A stretch of 64,000 bases of DNA from Pseudomonas sp. G34 (GTDB lineage Bacteria; Pseudomonadota; Gammaproteobacteria; Pseudomonadales; Pseudomonadaceae): NCBI RefSeq assembly GCF_031119625.1, contig NZ_JAVHZV010000020.1, positions 110,593-174,592 of the forward strand. Reading direction: 5' to 3'. Under the pieces are notes generated by a model, which did no database searches, was not told the DNA's origin, and was given only the letters and a program-made list of their open reading frames with translations. Both the position numbers and the translations under genes were made by a program. Of the stretch, positions 48,472-58,275 are shown one piece after another. Each line of letters opens with the position of its first letter. Positions within the stretch are counted from its first letter, which is position 1.

Positions 48472-50271
48472 TCAGCTATCCAACTTGAGTACAGCAAGGA
48501 AGGCTTCCTGTGGAATCTCCACGTTCCCCACCTGCTTCATGCGCTTCTTACCGGCCTTCTGCTTTTCCAACAGCTTGCGCTTACGGCTCACGTCACCGCC
48601 GTAGCACTTGGCCAGAACGTTCTTTCTCAGTGCCTTGACAGTGGTTCGCGCGACGATCTGCCCGCCAATGGCGGCCTGAATCGCAACGTCGAACATCTGC
48701 CGAGGGATCAGCTCTTTCATCTTCTCGGTCAACTGACGCCCTTTGTAGTGGGCGTTGTCGCGGTGCACGATCAGCGCCAGCGCATCGACCTTGTCGCCGT
48801 TGATCAACACGTCCAGCTTGACCAGATTGGCCGACTGGTAACGGTCGAAATGGTAATCCAGCGAAGCATAGCCACGGCTGGTGGATTTCAGGCGGTCGAA
48901 GAAATCGAGTACCACTTCGTTCATCGGCAGGTCGTAGCGAACCTGCACCTGGGTGCCGAGGAACTGCATGTCGCGCTGCACGCCACGCTTCTCGATACAA
49001 AGGGTGATGACGTTGCCCAGGTGCTCCTGCGGCACCAGGATGGTCGCGGCCACGATCGGCTCGCGGAAATCCTCGACCGAGGAAACATCCGGCAGCTTGG
49101 ACGGGTTGTCGACGTAAATCGTTTCACCGGTCTTGAGCAGAACTTCAAAAATAACGCTCGGCGCGGTGGTGATCAGGTCCAGGTCGTACTCGCGCTCCAG
49201 GCGCTCCTGGATGATCTCCATGTGCAGCATGCCGAGGAAGCCACAACGGAAGCCGAAGCCCAGGGCGTCGGAGCTTTCCGGCAGGTATTGCAGCGACGAA
49301 TCGTTGAGGGTCAGCTTCTGCAGCGCATCGCGGAAGTCCTCGAAGTCGTCGGAGCTGACCGGGAACAGCCCCGCGTAAACCTGCGGCTGAATCTTCTTGA
49401 AGCCCGACAGCATTTCGACGTCCGGGGTCGAACTGAGGGTCAGGGTGTCACCTACCGGCGCGCCGTGAATATCCTTGATGCTGGCGATGATGAAGCCCAC
49501 TTCGCCGGCTTTCAGATCTGCCGTGGCGGTGTGCTTGGGGTTGAACACACCCACGCTGTCGACCAGGTGAATCTTGCCGGTGGACTTGACCAGGATCTTG
49601 TCGCCCTTCTTCACCCGGCCGTGACGTACACGCACCAGGGACACGACGCCCAGGTAGTTGTCGAACCAGGAGTCGATGATCAGCGCCTGCAGCGGCGCCT
49701 CGATATCACCGGTCGGCGCCGGAATGGTGTGCACCAGGCGCTCGAGCACTTCATCGACACCCATGCCGCTCTTGGCGCTACAGGCCACGGCGTCGGTGGC
49801 GTCGATACCGATGATCTTCTCGATTTCGTCCTTGACGCGATCGGGGTCGGCTTGCGGCAGGTCCATCTTGTTCAGCACGGGCATGACTTCCAGGCCTTGC
49901 TCGATGGCGGTATAGCAGTTGGCCACCGACTGCGCCTCGACACCCTGGCCAGCATCGACCACCAGCAACGCCCCTTCACAGGCTGCCAGCGAGCGGCTTA
50001 CCTCATAGGTGAAGTCGACGTGCCCCGGGGTGTCGATGAAGTTCAGCTGATAGGTGATGCCGTCCTTCGCCTTGTAATAGAGCGTGACGCTGTGGGCTTT
50101 GATGGTGATGCCGCGCTCACGCTCCAGGTCCATGGAATCGAGAACCTGGGCCTCCATCTCGCGCGCAGTCAGGCCACCGCACATCTGGATGAAACGGTCA
50201 GCCAGCGTCGACTTGCCGTGGTCAATGTGGGCAATGATGGAAAAATTGCGGATATGACTCAGGTCACTCAC
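48472..50271 (-). CDS. lepA: Elongation factor 4 (LepA)
   Basis: A 599-residue translational GTPase that back-translocates stalled ribosomes. G1 [10 protein letters not shown]3 DTPGHVDF, G4 NKMD, followed by EF-G-like domains and the LepA-specific C-terminal domain ([49 protein letters not shown]). The start is GTG at 50271, where the conserved [19 protein letters not shown] begins; the longer upstream frame is not conserved. Downstream of mucD as usual in Pseudomonas. Confidence 0.97.
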   Translation of the reverse strand: MSDLSHIRNFSIIAHIDHGKSTLADRFIQMCGGLTAREMEAQVLDSMDLERERGITIKAHSVTLYYKAKDGITYQLNFIDTPGHVDFTYEVSRSLAACEGALLVVDAGQGVEAQSVANCYTAIEQGLEVMPVLNKMDLPQADPDRVKDEIEKIIGIDATDAVACSAKSGMGVDEVLERLVHTIPAPTGDIEAPLQALIIDSWFDNYLGVVSLVRVRHGRVKKGDKILVKSTGKIHLVDSVGVFNPKHTATADLKAGEVGFIIASIKDIHGAPVGDTLTLSSTPDVEMLSGFKKIQPQVYAGLFPVSSDDFEDFRDALQKLTLNDSSLQYLPESSDALGFGFRCGFLGMLHMEIIQERLEREYDLDLITTAPSVIFEVLLKTGETIYVDNPSKLPDVSSVEDFREPIVAATILVPQEHLGNVITLCIEKRGVQRDMQFLGTQVQVRYDLPMNEVVLDFFDRLKSTSRGYASLDYHFDRYQSANLVKLDVLINGDKVDALALIVHRDNAHYKGRQLTEKMKELIPRQMFDVAIQAAIGGQIVARTTVKALRKNVLAKCYGGDVSRKRKLLEKQKAGKKRMKQVGNVEIPQEAFLAVLKLDS

Positions 50272-50463
50272 AGGACAACACTCGAAAAAGGCCGCAGGCG
50301 ACTGCCCGCCGAAAATAGCCGCAAAGTTTACCCGAGTGGTTGCCCCCACGTCACGTCAGGACAAGCGTGCGAACGCAGTAATTGACCACCCGCCTGTCTC
50401 ACCTGCCTTGAACGGTCGGTTATTTCTCGGGCAGCCCTGCATACCGGGATGTGAGACAGCCAT

Positions 50464-50487
50464 AAAAAAGGGCGACTCTCGTCGCCC
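50464..50487 (-). terminator. Rho-independent terminator after mucD
   Basis: GGGCGAC (50470-50476), loop TCTC, GTCGCCC (50481-50487). On the minus strand it runs into six T residues. It would separate the algU-muc operon from lepA. Confidence 0.85.
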
Positions 50488-50517
50488 TTCCCTGCAGCCG
50501 TCGGCTACTGACAGACC

Positions 50518-50556
50518 TACTCGGCCAAGCCTACTCGGCCAGACCTACTCGGCGAG
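50518..50556 (-). repeat. Three tandem copies at the mucD 3' end
   Basis: CTACTCGGCCAAGC, CTACTCGGCCAGAC and CTACTCGGCGAG follow one another. The last covers the terminal codons and stop of mucD (L-A-E-stop); the other two lie just downstream, so it looks like slippage duplication of the gene's end. Confidence 0.8.
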
Positions 50557-51984
50557 TTTGAAAGTAATGAAGCTGGCGCGGCCCTGGCGCAGCACGCGCA
50601 TCGACACCGAGCGATTCTTGGGCAGCGATTGGGCCACCTCGGTGAAGTTCTTCGCCGAAGTGATCGCCTGGTTGTTCAGGTGGGTGATCACGTCACCGGG
50701 GCGCAGACCGATCAGCGCCGCCGGACCGTCCTGCACCTCACGAATCACCACGCCACCGCGCAGATCCAGGGCTTTCTTCTGCTCGTCGGTCAGCTCGGCC
50801 ACACTGACGCCCAGGCGGTTGCTGCTACGCTCGACGCCTGGCGTGGCCCCGGGGGTCGCTTCGTCGGCGTCATCCGCCGGCATGGTGCCGACCGCCAGCT
50901 TCAGGTTCCTGCGGGCGCCCTCACGAACGATTTCCAGGTTGGCCTTGGTTCCCGGCTTCAGCGCACCGACCAGATGAGGCAGGTCGGCCGACATGATGAT
51001 CGGCTTGCCATCCAGGCTGAGGATCACGTCACCGACCTGCAGGCCGCCCTTGGCAGCCGGGCCATCCTCGAGCACCTGGGCAACCAGCGCTCCAGCCGGG
51101 CGCTCGAGCCCGAACGATTCGGCAAGATCCTTGTTCACTTCCTGAATCACCACGCCCAGCCAGCCGCGACTGACCTTGCCGCTGGTCTTGAGCTGGTCGG
51201 CCACATCCATCGCCACGCTCATCGGGATGGCAAAGGACAGCCCCATGAAGCCGCCGGAACGGGTGAAGATCTGCGAGTTGATACCCACCACTTCGCCATC
51301 CAGGTTGAACAGCGGGCCGCCGGAGTTACCCGGGTTGATGGCCACGTCGGTCTGGATGAACGGCACATAGCTCTCGTTTGGCAGGCTGCGCCCCTTGGCG
51401 CTGACGATACCGGCGGTTACCGAGTGATCGAACCCGAACGGCGAGCCGATGGCCAGCACCCACTCACCCACCTTGAGATTGTCGGAGTTGCCCAGTTTCA
51501 CGGTGGGCAGGTCATCGGCCTCGACCTTGAGCAGCGCCACGTCGCTGCGCGGGTCGGTACCGATCAGCTTGGCTTCCAGCTCGCTGCGATCAGACAGGCG
51601 AACGATGATTTCATCGGCGTCGGCGACCACATGGTTGTTGGTCAGGATGTAACCATCCTTGGAGATGATGAAACCCGAGCCGAGCGATTGCGCTTCACGC
51701 TGGCGACCACCGCCACCTGGCGCGCGTGGCTGCTGGGGGATGCTGCGCTCGAAGAACTCGCGAAACATCGGCGGCAGGCCTTCCAGATCCGGCACGGAGA
51801 GCCCGCCACTGCTGGCGACGGCATTCGGCACTTTTTGCCGGGTACTGATATTGACCACGGCAGGTGAAGCCGCCTCGACCAACGGGGTGAAGTCCGGCAG
51901 TTGCGCGTGCGCCGCCACGGATTGCCCCATCAGAAACACCGCGAACAACGCGGCCGCATAATTTTTCAGGCTAGGCATCGACAT
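50545..51984 (-). CDS. mucD: Periplasmic serine protease/chaperone MucD (DegP family)
   Basis: A 479-residue HtrA protease that clears misfolded periplasmic proteins and dampens AlgU activation. Signal peptide to about residue 27 (VAAHA-QLPDF). Triad His118 (TNNHV), Asp148 (SDVALLK) and Ser221 (GNSGGP) are intact, followed by PDZ1 (about 275-365) and PDZ2 (about 385-475). Start at 51984 is preceded by GGGGAAG. mucC, which separates mucB and mucD in P. aeruginosa, is absent; only 96 bp lie between. Confidence 0.95.
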   Translation of the reverse strand: MSMPSLKNYAAALFAVFLMGQSVAAHAQLPDFTPLVEAASPAVVNISTRQKVPNAVASSGGLSVPDLEGLPPMFREFFERSIPQQPRAPGGGGRQREAQSLGSGFIISKDGYILTNNHVVADADEIIVRLSDRSELEAKLIGTDPRSDVALLKVEADDLPTVKLGNSDNLKVGEWVLAIGSPFGFDHSVTAGIVSAKGRSLPNESYVPFIQTDVAINPGNSGGPLFNLDGEVVGINSQIFTRSGGFMGLSFAIPMSVAMDVADQLKTSGKVSRGWLGVVIQEVNKDLAESFGLERPAGALVAQVLEDGPAAKGGLQVGDVILSLDGKPIIMSADLPHLVGALKPGTKANLEIVREGARRNLKLAVGTMPADDADEATPGATPGVERSSNRLGVSVAELTDEQKKALDLRGGVVIREVQDGPAALIGLRPGDVITHLNNQAITSAKNFTEVAQSLPKNRSVSMRVLRQGRASFITFKLAE

Positions 51985-52080
51985 TGCAGTTTCTTCCCCA
52001 TCCAGAACAAACGAGGCCCCTGCGGGGCCAGTGGTACAACAAACAGGCGGCACATCGGCCTTGATCGTTATCGTCGACCG

Positions 52081-53034
52081 TTACCGCGTGACATGCACAT
52101 CGTCGGTACGCATCGACATGGCGACACGCTCCGCCGTTCCCAGCGGAATTTCGCCCACCACCGTTACCATGACATCTCCGTCGCCTGTTGTCAGGCGCCT
52201 GGACACTGCCACGGTAGGCCCAAGCTGGTTGCGCGCATCCGCAACCGCAGCATCGTGCAAAGGCTCGAGAAACACCGAAAAGCGCGCCAGTCCGTCATCA
52301 TAAACCAGACAATCGACGCTATCAGCGGAGACCGGGCTGCGCTGCTGGGTTACCGCGCTGAGGTTGAACCCTGGCGGCAACCACTCGGAGCGCCAGGATT
52401 CGGCGGACGGCGTACGCGCCTTGACGACACGCACTGGCGCACAATGGGTAGAAGGCTGCAGCACGGCAGTTGGCTGGGCATCAGTGGTATCAAGCTGGGT
52501 AAACTGGAATCGCTCGAGCAGCTCACCGCGGTCATTGACCAACAGCGACTTGAGCGGCAAGCCGGTTTCCTTGTCCACGTAAAGCTGAACGCCGTAACGA
52601 TACTGATCACGGGGAATCAGCCCAACAATCACCGCCGAGCGCCCGGCCACGCGGGACTCTCCACTCAAGCGCAGCTCGTACCACTGCTCGATCTGCCTGG
52701 CATCGAGACCATGGGCAGGCCAGGCCTGCTCATCGACAACGGTAGAAGCAATCGGGCCGTTGGCGCACTGCGCCTGACCATTGACCCGCAGGATTTCCTG
52801 CGGCGCACCATCGAGCTGCAACAAACGCTCACGCACAGTTCCACCCGGCTCGACCTGACGCCAGATGCTGTGAGTGGAAAGATTGCCGTTGCGTTCGTAA
52901 ACGAAGGTGCCTTGGAAGCTTTGCTTGCTTTCGGCCTGGCTCAGCCGTTGCAACCATCCCTGTGCATCGGCGGCTATGGCAGGGGTTGCCAAAATACCAC
53001 CGAGCAGCAGAGAGGTGACCAGAATGGAGCGCAT
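52081..53034 (-). CDS. mucB: Sigma factor AlgU regulator MucB (RseB)
   Basis: A 317-residue periplasmic protein with a signal peptide (GGILATPAIAA-DAQGW) and the two-domain MucB/RseB fold: lipid-sensing N-terminal domain (QGTFVYERNGNLSTHSIWRQ, ERLLQLDGAPQEILR) and C-terminal domain (WLPPGFNLSAVTQQRS, YDDGLARFSVFLEPL). It binds MucA in the periplasm and protects it from cleavage. Lies 11 bp after mucA. Confidence 0.95.
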   Translation of the reverse strand: MRSILVTSLLLGGILATPAIAADAQGWLQRLSQAESKQSFQGTFVYERNGNLSTHSIWRQVEPGGTVRERLLQLDGAPQEILRVNGQAQCANGPIASTVVDEQAWPAHGLDARQIEQWYELRLSGESRVAGRSAVIVGLIPRDQYRYGVQLYVDKETGLPLKSLLVNDRGELLERFQFTQLDTTDAQPTAVLQPSTHCAPVRVVKARTPSAESWRSEWLPPGFNLSAVTQQRSPVSADSVDCLVYDDGLARFSVFLEPLHDAAVADARNQLGPTVAVSRRLTTGDGDVMVTVVGEIPLGTAERVAMSMRTDDVHVTR

Positions 53035-53045
53035 ACGCGTCGTTC

Positions 53046-53633
53046 TTAACGCTCTTCTACACTCGCAGACCGTGCAAACGGCAGTGCATTCTCGGCAGTG
53101 CCAGGGGCAGACTGCTGACCATGCTGACGCAGGTACTCAGGCAGACGCTGTTCATGCCAGCCTTCACCTTCGGCAGAGACGGTCTCTACAGCCGGCTGCT
53201 CGTCCGAAGTCTTGAAGCCTGCCAGAATGGCCGGCCCTTGAGCTTGCGGCAGCGCGATGGATGGCTGATCCTGCTGCGCCAACTGGGCACCAGAAACGTC
53301 ATCCTGATTGTAGAAACGCACGCCAGCCAGCACGGCAACCGTCACGGTTGCAGCAACGGCCACGCGTCCCAGGCTGCGCCACGGACCACGCACGACCTTC
53401 TCCTGCACAACTGGAGTGGCATCGTTTTCCAGAGCCGCGGAAACGGCTGCAGCGATGTCCAGCTTGGGCACGAGCAGATCCTTGTGCATCGCGGCGCGGG
53501 CTACCTGGTAACGAGACCAGGTGGCACGCAGTTCGGCATCGTTGCTCGCACCGAGCACACGCCGAAGTTCAAGTTCATCCGCTTCGTTATCCATCACCGC
53601 GGACAGCGATTCCTGCAGGGCTTCACGACTCAT
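53046..53633 (-). CDS. mucA: Anti-sigma factor MucA
   Basis: A 195-residue inner-membrane anti-sigma factor for AlgU. Cytosolic N-terminal domain (SREALQESLSAVMDNEADELELRRVL, about 2-85), one transmembrane span at about 90-106 (RVAVAATVTVAVLAGVRF) and a periplasmic tail that binds MucB. The frame is complete and not truncated, unlike mucA22-type mutants that cause mucoidy. The start at 53633 matches the family. Confidence 0.95.
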   Translation of the reverse strand: MSREALQESLSAVMDNEADELELRRVLGASNDAELRATWSRYQVARAAMHKDLLVPKLDIAAAVSAALENDATPVVQEKVVRGPWRSLGRVAVAATVTVAVLAGVRFYNQDDVSGAQLAQQDQPSIALPQAQGPAILAGFKTSDEQPAVETVSAEGEGWHEQRLPEYLRQHGQQSAPGTAENALPFARSASVEER

Positions 53634-53664
53634 AGCGGTTCCTCTCTTGGCTGTCGCCGCTGTC

Positions 53665-54246
53665 TCAGGCTTCCTGCAACAAAGGTTGCAGGGACTTGTC
53701 GATGGCTTCACGCGCCCGAAAGATTCGCGAACGCACGGTACCAACTGGACACTGCATGACGCTCGCAATGTCTTCATAACTAAGACCATCAAATTCACGT
53801 AACGTTAGCGCCGTTCGTAAATCTTCTGGAAGTTGCTGGATGCTCCGATGCACGGTGGCTTCGATTTCATCCCTCAACAGGGCTCGCTCGGGAGATTCGA
53901 TATCCTTGAGGGCGTGATCGCCATCGTAGAACTCGGCATCCTCTGCACTTACATCGTTGTCCGGTGGCCGGCGGCCACGGGAAACCAGATGATTCTTCGC
54001 CGTGTTAATGGCGATGCGGTACAGCCATGTATAGAACGCACTGTCGCCGCGAAAGTTTCCCAGTGCCCGATAAGCTTTTACAAAAGCTTCCTGGGCGACA
54101 TCCTGAGCTTCATGGGTGTCGTGCACGAATCGCACGATCAACCCGAGAATCTTGTGCTGATACTTCAGCACCAACAGATCAAATGCTCGCTTGTCACCGC
54201 GCTGTACGCGCTCGACCAGCTGCTGATCTTCTTCCTGGGTTAGCAT
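53665..54246 (-). CDS. algU: Extracytoplasmic-stress sigma factor AlgU (RpoE/sigma-22)
   Basis: A 193-residue ECF sigma factor controlling envelope stress and alginate genes. Region 2 is KYQHKILGLIVRFVHDTHEAQDVAQEAFVKAYRALGNFRGDSAFYTWLYRIAINTAKNHL; region 4 is LREFDGLSYEDIASVMQCPVGTVRSRIFRAREAI. The start at 54246 gives the conserved MLTQEEDQQLVERVQRGD. Preceded by a promoter of its own class (54305-54332), indicating autoregulation. Confidence 0.97.
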   Translation of the reverse strand: MLTQEEDQQLVERVQRGDKRAFDLLVLKYQHKILGLIVRFVHDTHEAQDVAQEAFVKAYRALGNFRGDSAFYTWLYRIAINTAKNHLVSRGRRPPDNDVSAEDAEFYDGDHALKDIESPERALLRDEIEATVHRSIQQLPEDLRTALTLREFDGLSYEDIASVMQCPVGTVRSRIFRAREAIDKSLQPLLQEA

Positions 54247-54304
54247 GAATACTCCTCGTTGAGCCCGTAGGAGGTCTGCGCCCGCCAGAAGATCGATCTG
54301 CCGA

Positions 54305-54332
54305 AATAGACTCGAGCCATATGCAAAAGTTC
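54305..54332 (-). promoter_or_regulatory. AlgU (sigma-22)-type promoter of algU
   Basis: On the minus strand GAACTT (54332-54327), 16-bp spacer, TCTATT (54310-54305). GAACTT-N16/17-TCTGA is the sigma-22/RpoE consensus; the -35 is perfect and the -10 close. It lies about 58 bp upstream of the algU start. Confidence 0.75.
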
Positions 54333-54850
54333 TCCCCCCTACGAACAAGCTTCCCACAAAACATTTTTTGGTTTTGCACGAAACCACGCACCAGGGCCAC
54401 TGCCTGCTGCGCGAATTGTCTTTAGATCACCTGACGGACCGAATCGAATGGTACGACCACTTCGCTCACCAGCTCGCCAGACACATTCCCTCTCCGGGGC
54501 GACTCCGCTATAGAACCCTGCTCCATGACAAAGTTCATACAGGTTTCAGCGGATGAGATGCAGCTCCAGCATGGCGGTCAGCCGCGCAGGCATATCGCCA
54601 TCCCGCCACGATACACGTTCTGCGCCGGACAACCTACCAGGCCGGCTATTGTGCCGTTGCCCCCCTCTATATACTAGGGGTCACCGAGCCGTCGCCATGA
54701 CCCCTGAAGCCCCGCCCCAGGCTCATACCGACCAGCCGAGTGATTCTCGGATACAAAAAATCAGAGGCCCTGGCCGCACCAACAGAGCAACCGAGGTGAT
54801 CCTCGATTTCCCCTGTCTAGCTGCATGCCACCCCAGCGGAATCCATCACG
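54333..54850. other. Non-coding region between the divergent algU and nadB genes
   Basis: No gene could be supported. One frame stays open across part of it but lacks codon character and a ribosome-binding site. It contains a small AT-rich patch (CTATATACTAG, near 54667) that might be a -10 region, and a short stem CCGAGTGATTCTCGG near 54733. Confidence 0.5.
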
Positions 54851-56467
54851 ATGAGCCAACACTTTCAGCACGACGTTCTGGTTATCGGCAGCGGTGCCGC
54901 CGGCCTTACCCTGGCGCTCACACTTCCCGACAACCTGAGCATCGCCGTGCTGAGCAAGGGCGAGCTGGCCAATGGCTCGACCTACTGGGCCCAGGGCGGC
55001 GTCGCTGCGGTGCTGGACCACGGCGACACCGTCGACTCCCACGTGAACGACACCCTCGACGCCGGTGCCGGCCTGTGCCGTGAAGATGCCGTGCGCTTCA
55101 CCGTGGAGCACAGCCGCGAAGCCATCGAATGGCTGATCGAACAAGGCGTGCCCTTCACCCGCGACGATGAACACGATCGCGAAGACGGCGGCTTCGAATT
55201 TCACCTGACCCGCGAGGGCGGCCACAGCCATCGGCGCATCATCCACGCCGCCGACGCGACCGGCGCGGCCATCTTCAATACCCTGCTCGAGCGCACCCGC
55301 CAGCGCAGCAACGTGGAACTGCTCGAGCAGCGGGTCGCCGTGGACCTGATTACCGAGCGCAAGCTGGGCCGCGACGGCCAGCGCTGCCTCGGCGCCTACG
55401 TGCTGAACCGGCGCAGCGGCGAGGTGGACACCCACCACGCGCGCTTCGTGATTCTCGCCACCGGCGGTGCGGCCAAGGTCTACCTCTATACCAGCAACCC
55501 CGACGGCGCCTGCGGCGACGGCATTGCCATGGCCTGGCGCGCCGGCTGCCGGGTCGGCAGCCTGGAATTCAACCAGTTCCACCCCACCTGCCTCTACCAC
55601 CCCCAGGCCAAGAGCTTCCTGGTTACCGAAGCGCTGCGCGGTGAAGGCGCGTTGCTGCGCCTGCCCAACGGCGAGCGCTTCATGCCGCGCTTCGACCCCC
55701 GCGAGGAACTGGCGCCACGGGACATCGTGGCCCGCGCCATCGACCATGAGATGAAGCGCCTGGGCATCGACTGCGTCTACCTGGATATCAGCCACAAGCC
55801 GGCGGAATTCGTCAAAAGCCACTTCCCGACCGTTTACCAGCGCTGCCTGGAGTTCGGCATCGACATCACCCGCCAGCCGATTCCGGTGGTTCCCGCGGCC
55901 CACTACACCTGTGGCGGCGTGCTCGTCGATCAGGCCGGGCGCAGCGACGTGGCAGGCCTTTACGCGATTGGCGAAACCAGCTTCACCGGCCTGCATGGCG
56001 CCAACCGCATGGCCAGCAATTCGCTGCTCGAATGCTTCGTGTATGCGCGCTCGGCCGCTGCCGACATCGTCGCCAACCTGGAGCAGGTGGCGATGCCAGC
56101 CGACCTGCCCTCCTGGGACGCCAGCCAGGTCACCGACTCGGACGAGGACGTGATCATTGCCCACAACTGGGACGAACTGCGGCGCTTCATGTGGGACTAC
56201 GTGGGCATCGTGCGCACCACCAAGCGCCTGCAGCGCGCCCAGCACCGGGTACGCCTGCTGCTCGATGAAATCGACGAGTTCTACAGTAACTACAAGGTCA
56301 GCCGGGACCTGATCGAGTTGCGCAACCTGGCCCAGGTGGCCGAACTGATGATCCTCTCGGCCATGGCGCGCAAGGAATCGCGCGGCCTGCACTACACCCT
56401 GGATTACCCCGGCCTGCTACCCGAAGCACGCGACACTATTCTGCAACCCGCCAACGCTGACGACTGA
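54851..56467 (+). CDS. nadB: L-aspartate oxidase
   Basis: A 538-residue FAD enzyme converting L-aspartate to iminoaspartate for NAD synthesis. FAD motif [16 protein letters not shown] (8-23), [91 protein letters not shown] and [22 protein letters not shown] are present. It overlaps the convergent ygfX gene by 32 bp. Divergent from algU, as in P. aeruginosa. Confidence 0.97.
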   Translation: MSQHFQHDVLVIGSGAAGLTLALTLPDNLSIAVLSKGELANGSTYWAQGGVAAVLDHGDTVDSHVNDTLDAGAGLCREDAVRFTVEHSREAIEWLIEQGVPFTRDDEHDREDGGFEFHLTREGGHSHRRIIHAADATGAAIFNTLLERTRQRSNVELLEQRVAVDLITERKLGRDGQRCLGAYVLNRRSGEVDTHHARFVILATGGAAKVYLYTSNPDGACGDGIAMAWRAGCRVGSLEFNQFHPTCLYHPQAKSFLVTEALRGEGALLRLPNGERFMPRFDPREELAPRDIVARAIDHEMKRLGIDCVYLDISHKPAEFVKSHFPTVYQRCLEFGIDITRQPIPVVPAAHYTCGGVLVDQAGRSDVAGLYAIGETSFTGLHGANRMASNSLLECFVYARSAAADIVANLEQVAMPADLPSWDASQVTDSDEDVIIAHNWDELRRFMWDYVGIVRTTKRLQRAQHRVRLLLDEIDEFYSNYKVSRDLIELRNLAQVAELMILSAMARKESRGLHYTLDYPGLLPEARDTILQPANADD

Positions 56468-56888
56468 ATTTCAGGCGTACCCGCAATCGTCGATGCATGT
56501 CCGGCGACATCGCATCGGCAGGGATGCACAGGCTGTGGCTGAACCAGCGGCCCGGCAGCCGAAAGCGCACGATCACCAGCCAGGGCAGCGCCATGCTGTC
56601 CGGCTGCAGGGTGACGGGCTGCCATTGCCCGCCGCTGCGCAGCACCTGCCAACCTTCGTCGTCGTGGCGCAACCGCTTGAAGACCGCCGAATGGGTCAGC
56701 AACAGGTGCCTGGGCAACACCCAGGCAGCGTGGCAAGCGCAGGCCAATACGCCGAGCAGGCGTGCCCAGAGCGCAATCTCGACGAGCAGCACCGTCAGCA
56801 GCGCCAGGGCCTGGGCGCACAGGTAGACTTCCAGCAGCCGCGGTGACGGCCGCCAGTCGCATTCGAACCGCTTACTTGGGCTGGACAC
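56436..56888 (-). CDS. ygfX: YgfX (CptA)-like membrane protein
   Basis: A 150-residue protein with two adjacent hydrophobic segments ([41 protein letters not shown], about 18-58) and a soluble C-terminal part ([48 protein letters not shown]). Position, size and the C-terminal domain match YgfX, which is encoded beside sdhE and has been described in E. coli as a toxin affecting cytoskeletal proteins. It overlaps sdhE by 17 bp and the nadB end by 32 bp. Confidence 0.8.
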   Translation of the reverse strand: MSSPSKRFECDWRPSPRLLEVYLCAQALALLTVLLVEIALWARLLGVLACACHAAWVLPRHLLLTHSAVFKRLRHDDEGWQVLRSGGQWQPVTLQPDSMALPWLVIVRFRLPGRWFSHSLCIPADAMSPDMHRRLRVRLKFSRQRWRVAE

Positions 56889-57126
56889 GATCCAGGATCA
56901 TGCGCACGATGTGACGCAGATCAGCGTCCTCGGGCTCGCCGCGCTGCATGAACCAGCCGAACATGTCCTGATCCTCGCACTCGAGCAGCTTGCGGTAACG
57001 GGCACGATCGTCCTCGTCGAGCGAGGGGTAGACCTCGCGCACGAAAGGCACCAGCAACACGTCAAGCTCCAGCATGCCGCGCCGGCTGTGCCAGAAAAGA
57101 CGGTTGAGTTCAGTGGCATCGACCAT
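56872..57126 (-). CDS. sdhE: FAD assembly factor SdhE
   Basis: An 84-residue protein that helps attach FAD covalently to succinate dehydrogenase and fumarate reductase. The conserved RGMLELD motif (Arg16-Gly17...Glu20) is present, as are [13 protein letters not shown] and IVRMILDRV. The start at 57126 fits the family exactly. First gene of the sdhE-ygfX pair. Confidence 0.92.
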   Translation of the reverse strand: MVDATELNRLFWHSRRGMLELDVLLVPFVREVYPSLDEDDRARYRKLLECEDQDMFGWFMQRGEPEDADLRHIVRMILDRVQPK

Positions 57127-57285
57127 GACAGTGCTCCTCGGAAAAAGGCCGGCAGTATACCAACAGCCGCGCCCTGCATGAGCGTCACGAGGCGAAACGC
57201 GACGCGGCACGCTTTGCCTGTAGCTAGACGCTTGCCGCTGCTCTTATCATGGCAGCCTCATTCTTTGCCCACGATTGTCTCGACC

Positions 57286-58227
57286 ATGGCCGACAGCGCT
57301 TTCTATTGCCCGCTCACCCACGAAGGCATCCTCGCCGTACGCGGCCCCGACGCGGGTAAGTTCCTGCAGGGCCAGATCACCTGCAACATCGCCTACCTCG
57401 GCACCAGCGGCTCGAGCCTGGGCGCTCGCTGCACGCCAAAGGGGCGCATGCTGTCGAGCTTTCGTATCGTCAGCGTCGCCGAGGGTTTTCTCCTGGCCAT
57501 GAGCCAGGAGTTGCTCGCCCCGCAACTCGCCGAACTGCAGAAGTACGCGGCCTTCTCGAAAGCCAAGTTGAGCGACGAGAGCGCCGCCTGGGTTCGTTTC
57601 GGCCTGAGTGGCGCGGATGCCACCCTGCAGGCCATGGGCCTTGACCTCGCGGCAGAGGCTGACAGCGTGACCGGCAGCGACTCGTTGCTGGCCATCCGCC
57701 TCAGCGATGGCCGTGCCGAGCTGTGGGCACCGGCAGAGCAGGCCGAGCCCCTGCGCGCGCGCCTGAGCGAGCAACTGCGCGAAGCCAGCCTCAATGACTG
57801 GTTGCTGGCGCAGATCCGCGCAGGCATTGGCCAGGTGACCGGCCCGACCCGCGAGCTGTTCATCCCGCAGATGATCAACCTGCAGGCGGTGGGTGGCGTG
57901 AGTTTCAAGAAGGGCTGCTACACCGGCCAGGAAATCGTCGCCCGCATGCAATACCTGGGCAAGCTCAAGCGCCGCCTGTATCGCCTGCGCGTCGCCAGCG
58001 AGCAACCGCCCGCGCCCGGCAGCGAACTGTTTTCCCCAGTGCACCGCAGTGCCGTGGGCGAAGTGGTGCTGGCGGCAGCGAGTGAGGATGGCGTTGAATT
58101 GCTGGCAGTGCTGCAGGAAGACGCAGCGCTCGATGGCCATATTCACCTGGGCAGCCTGGAAGGCCTACCGCTCGACCTGCTCGACCTGCCGTACGCGCTG
58201 GACAGCAACCGCGAAATCCAGCGCTGA
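57286..58227 (+). CDS. ygfZ: Folate-binding protein YgfZ
   Basis: A 313-residue tetrahydrofolate-binding protein needed for maintenance of certain Fe-S enzymes. It has the aminomethyltransferase-like fold and the diagnostic KGCYTGQEIVARMQYLGKLKRRLYRL motif, containing the essential Cys. FLQGQITCNI and KGRMLSSFRIV are also typical. Start at 57286 (MADSAFYCPLTHEGILAVRGPDAG). Divergent from sdhE, the usual arrangement. Confidence 0.93.
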   Translation: MADSAFYCPLTHEGILAVRGPDAGKFLQGQITCNIAYLGTSGSSLGARCTPKGRMLSSFRIVSVAEGFLLAMSQELLAPQLAELQKYAAFSKAKLSDESAAWVRFGLSGADATLQAMGLDLAAEADSVTGSDSLLAIRLSDGRAELWAPAEQAEPLRARLSEQLREASLNDWLLAQIRAGIGQVTGPTRELFIPQMINLQAVGGVSFKKGCYTGQEIVARMQYLGKLKRRLYRLRVASEQPPAPGSELFSPVHRSAVGEVVLAAASEDGVELLAVLQEDAALDGHIHLGSLEGLPLDLLDLPYALDSNREIQR

Positions 58228-58275
58228 CGTACACTGCACAGCGTCTGCCACCCTTGCGCCAATAACGAGAATTTC

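Noticed and set aside
54553..55083. Open frame across the algU-nadB gap into nadB
   Set aside because: It reads nadB out of frame, and its upstream half has no codon bias or start signal.
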